From: Thermoplasmata archaeon
Lineage (GTDB): Archaea; Thermoplasmatota; B47-G6
DNA length: 7,135 bases
Reading direction: 5' to 3'
Assembly (NCBI GenBank): GCA_003663585.1
Contig: QMTU01000031.1
Span: 1 to 7,135, forward strand
The translations under genes and the position numbers were made by a program. The notes below the pieces were generated by a model. It made no database searches. It saw only the letters and a list, made by a program, of their open reading frames with translations, and was not told the origin of the DNA. Numbering within the stretch: the first letter of the stretch is position 1; each line of letters opens with the position of its first letter. This document shows positions 5,222 through 7,135 of the stretch, piece after piece.

Positions 5222-6300
5222 TATTTGTCACCCCTCCTCACCATTAGATAGATAAGCATAGGAACTCCAAGCAGAGTCGTTATTATACCAACAGGCAATG
5301 TTCTTGGAGCAATGATCACTCTTCCAAGTACATCAGCAGCTAGTAAAAGGGAGGCTCCTAACACAGCGCTATATGGTATTAGGTGTTTGTGATTTCCTCC
5401 AATAATCATTCTGATTATGTGAGGTGCTATAAGTCCTAAGAAGCCTCTTATTCCAACGAATGACACTGCAATAGCATTTCCAACAGCAACTACAAGCATA
5501 CTTTCAAGCCTTATTCTCTTTGGATCTGCATTTAACGTTTTCGCAATCTCGTCACCTAGGAGAAGAGCGTTGTAGCTCCATACTCTATACAGAGCATACA
5601 TGACCAAAACTATATTTGCTATGAATATGAGGAAGAGCTCATCCCAATAAGCTCTTCCAAGGTCACCAAACATCCAAAATGTTATTGCTGCAACCTGAAC
5701 ATCTGTTGAGAAATACTGTATCATGAAAAGTAAAGCTTGAAAGAAAGATGCTGTTGCTACACCGCCTAAAATTAGCCCCACAGGAGTGAGATCCCTTATT
5801 CTCGCAAGAGCCAGTATTATGGCCACTGAAATCATCGCTCCCATAAATGCCATTCCGGGTATTAAGTAAGGCTGGGATATTATAATCCCCTCACCAGTTT
5901 TCGTAAGCACTCCCCCTCCCATATAAACTATCGCTATAGCTGCTCCTAAGGCCGCTCCTTGATTCACTCCTAAAGTATACGGGGACGCAAGTGGGTTCCT
6001 AAGCACGCATTGCATTATAGCTCCAGATACCCCAAGAATGGCTCCTACAAGGACCGCAGTGAGAGCTCTACATAGCCTAAGCTCATACACTATTTGCACG
6101 TCCTTACTAACGCTTATGCTTCTAAACATTACTGCCCAAATGTATCTGAAGAACTCAGATACACTAAGCTTATAGGGCCCTAACAGAATTGATGTAATAA
6201 ATGATATGAAAAGCGCCATTATCAAAAAAATGCCGAGGATAACCCTCTTAAAGAGATACTGTCTATACTGAAAGTCATATAGGTTCATATGTGTTCTCAT
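5218..6300 (-). CDS. FecCD/BtuC-type ABC importer permease
   Basis: A 360-residue integral membrane subunit that would form the channel for an iron-chelate, haem or cobalamin-type ligand, working as a dimer with two ATPase subunits. Seen: about nine or ten hydrophobic segments (including 19-40, 80-96, 113-127, 148-166, 175-196, 222-241, 268-288, 310-326 and 335-354); the family signature around the second segment, RLCRALTAVLVGAILG then SGAIMQ and RNPLASPYTLG (75-111); and the cytoplasmic coupling region GFLGLIAPHIIRMIIGG (286-302), which docks on the ATPase. It is somewhat longer than E. coli BtuC at the N-terminus. The ATG at 6300 overlaps the binding-protein stop (ATGA) and has AGGTG at 6312-6308, seven bases away. 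Its stop overlaps the ATPase TTG. The frame is intact, with no missing motif. Confidence 0.93.
   Translation of the reverse strand: MRTHMNLYDFQYRQYLFKRVILGIFLIMALFISFITSILLGPYKLSVSEFFRYIWAVMFRSISVSKDVQIVYELRLCRALTAVLVGAILGVSGAIMQCVLRNPLASPYTLGVNQGAALGAAIAIVYMGGGVLTKTGEGIIISQPYLIPGMAFMGAMISVAIILALARIRDLTPVGLILGGVATASFFQALLFMIQYFSTDVQVAAITFWMFGDLGRAYWDELFLIFIANIVLVMYALYRVWSYNALLLGDEIAKTLNADPKRIRLESMLVVAVGNAIAVSFVGIRGFLGLIAPHIIRMIIGGNHKHLIPYSAVLGASLLLAADVLGRVIIAPRTLPVGIITTLLGVPMLIYLMVRRGDKY
5228..5237 (-). promoter_or_regulatory. Ribosome binding site supporting a TTG start
   Basis: The minus strand reads GGAGGGGTGA six bases before the TTG at 5221, within the last codons of the permease gene. 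Such a strong site, with a stop in the same frame at 5230-5228, makes TTG the only reasonable start for the ATPase. Confidence 0.65.
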
Positions 6301-7135
6301 CTCTGAACACCTAGTGGCTCTACTAAAGATCCAAACTTCGCAGCTAGGACGTCATATAATGGTCTTCCAACAAAGCGTTCAAGAATCTCATTAGCTTTTT
6401 CCCTAATGTTCACGTCACTGAACCTATCTGAATACAGCACCTTTCCTATAGCATAACAATTTATGAACACGATCTCTACATTAGTTCCATAAAAGTTATT
6501 GGGCCACACCAAGTAAACGTGATTATCACTAAAGGCCTTTATAGCATTATAGAACTCAGGATTTTTCATGATGTCATTCATCACAAGGTTTAGATTTAGA
6601 GCATCTATGAAAACGTACTCAGGATTCCATAGAAATATCTGCTCCTTGTCTACAAGGAACGTTCCGTTTCCTGCACTGCTTGCAACATTATTTGCATTAA
6701 GCAACACAAATGGAAGGTAATTACCGCTTGTGGACTCAAAGCCATGTGCTCCCTTGTACGCAAGCCCTCCCACATAAACGCTTGGCCTGTAGCTCACTCC
6801 TTTAACGCGAGATTTAATATCTTGAATTATATCATTAATGTACTTTATGAGATCCTCTGCCCTCTTCTCTCTGTTAAGAACCTTTCCAGCAATTCTAAGT
6901 GCCTCAAAGAACTTGTTAAGGTCATCTGATGACGGCCACAGAACTACGACAGGAATGCCTGTTTGCTCCTGTAGGTTATTGACAACATCTAATGAGACAA
7001 ATGATGCTATTATAACGTCAGGCTTAAGCTTTATTATTTCTTCTACATATGGTGTTGGATTATCGGGTCCTCCCCTTGCAATGGAAGTAAGATTTGCAAG
7101 CTCAGGATGCGCTAATCTATAAGGTCTCCCAGTAA
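6297..7135 (-). CDS. ABC importer substrate-binding protein (FepB/BtuF, TroA-like), N-terminus off the window
   Basis: The frame is open from the right edge to the stop at 6299-6297. The visible 278 residues lack the signal peptide and first part. Seen: ARGGPDNPTPYVEEIIKLKP then DVIIAS (about 20-44), the classic first-lobe end of class III binding proteins; TGIPVVVLW (58-66); a long linking helix region (70-110); then the second lobe, with YVGGLAYKGAHGFEST (119-134), NPEYVFIDA (about 169-177) and a C-terminal FVGRPLYDVLA. The pattern resembles archaeal iron-complex binding proteins, especially of methanogens. The protein would capture the ligand outside the membrane and deliver it to the permease encoded next (ATGA overlap). 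The ligand cannot be read from sequence; iron chelate is most likely by family. A GTG at 6797 is only an internal valine codon, since the frame runs on upstream. Confidence 0.9.
   Translation of the reverse strand, partial: TGRPYRLAHPELANLTSIARGGPDNPTPYVEEIIKLKPDVIIASFVSLDVVNNLQEQTGIPVVVLWPSSDDLNKFFEALRIAGKVLNREKRAEDLIKYINDIIQDIKSRVKGVSYRPSVYVGGLAYKGAHGFESTSGNYLPFVLLNANNVASSAGNGTFLVDKEQIFLWNPEYVFIDALNLNLVMNDIMKNPEFYNAIKAFSDNHVYLVWPNNFYGTNVEIVFINCYAIGKVLYSDRFSDVNIREKANEILERFVGRPLYDVLAAKFGSLVEPLGVQR
6308..6312 (-). promoter_or_regulatory. Ribosome binding site of the permease gene
   Basis: The minus strand reads AGGTG seven bases before the ATG at 6300, inside the last codons of the binding-protein gene. 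With the ATGA overlap, this points to coupled translation. Confidence 0.5.

Noticed and set aside
6297..6797. Complete 166-residue binding protein starting at GTG 6797
   Set aside because: The same frame stays open to the window edge and encodes the first lobe of the binding protein. GTG is an internal valine.

Overview
This window looks like a piece of a thermophilic archaeal chromosome, most likely Thermoproteota (crenarchaeal), although the sequence does not fix the species. The evidence is archaeal box A (TATA) elements, strong GGAGG/GGTG Shine-Dalgarno sites, AGA/AGG and ATA codon preference, a class II tRNA-Leu with encoded CCA, an archaeal EVE-domain protein and a methanogen/crenarchaeal-type metal-chelate transporter. 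All protein genes except one lie on the minus strand.

Layout from left to right. Positions 1-984 (minus) hold the N-terminal 328 residues of a membrane-embedded site-2-type zinc protease (M50, HEVSH motif plus a PDZ domain); its C-terminus is off the left edge. Positions 985-1210 are a divergent spacer with promoter-like elements. Positions 1211-1298 (plus) are tRNA-Leu(UAG). Positions 1299-1543 are an AT-rich spacer with a hairpin and short repeats. Positions 1544-1975 (plus) encode a small EVE-domain protein that is clearly more AT-rich than its neighbours. Positions 1976-2159 are a convergent spacer holding a perfect TATA box followed by a small GC-rich islet. Positions 2160-4202 (minus) encode a CopB-like P1B-3 heavy-metal ATPase with a His-rich N-terminus and a CPH motif. 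Positions 4203-4467 are its promoter region.

Positions 4468-7135 (minus) are an ABC importer operon of the ferric-chelate/cobalamin type, transcribed right to left: binding protein (5' end off the right edge), FecCD-type permease, then ATPase. The genes are joined by ATGA and TTGA overlaps, which suggests translational coupling. The ATPase gene has a one-base insertion in the middle of its Walker A motif that brings in a UAA stop. The insertion turns an imperfect inverted repeat into a perfect one (GCCCC-TAAT-GGGGC). It may be a sequencing error, a true quasipalindrome-templated mutation or, less likely, a +1 shifty-stop recoding site. If it is real and not recoded, the importer has no motor subunit.

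Functionally the right half is about metal handling: a chelated-metal importer and, under its own promoter, a copper/silver-type exporter. The left half (protease, tRNA, EVE protein) is unrelated to it. No CRISPR array, insertion sequence or rRNA was seen.
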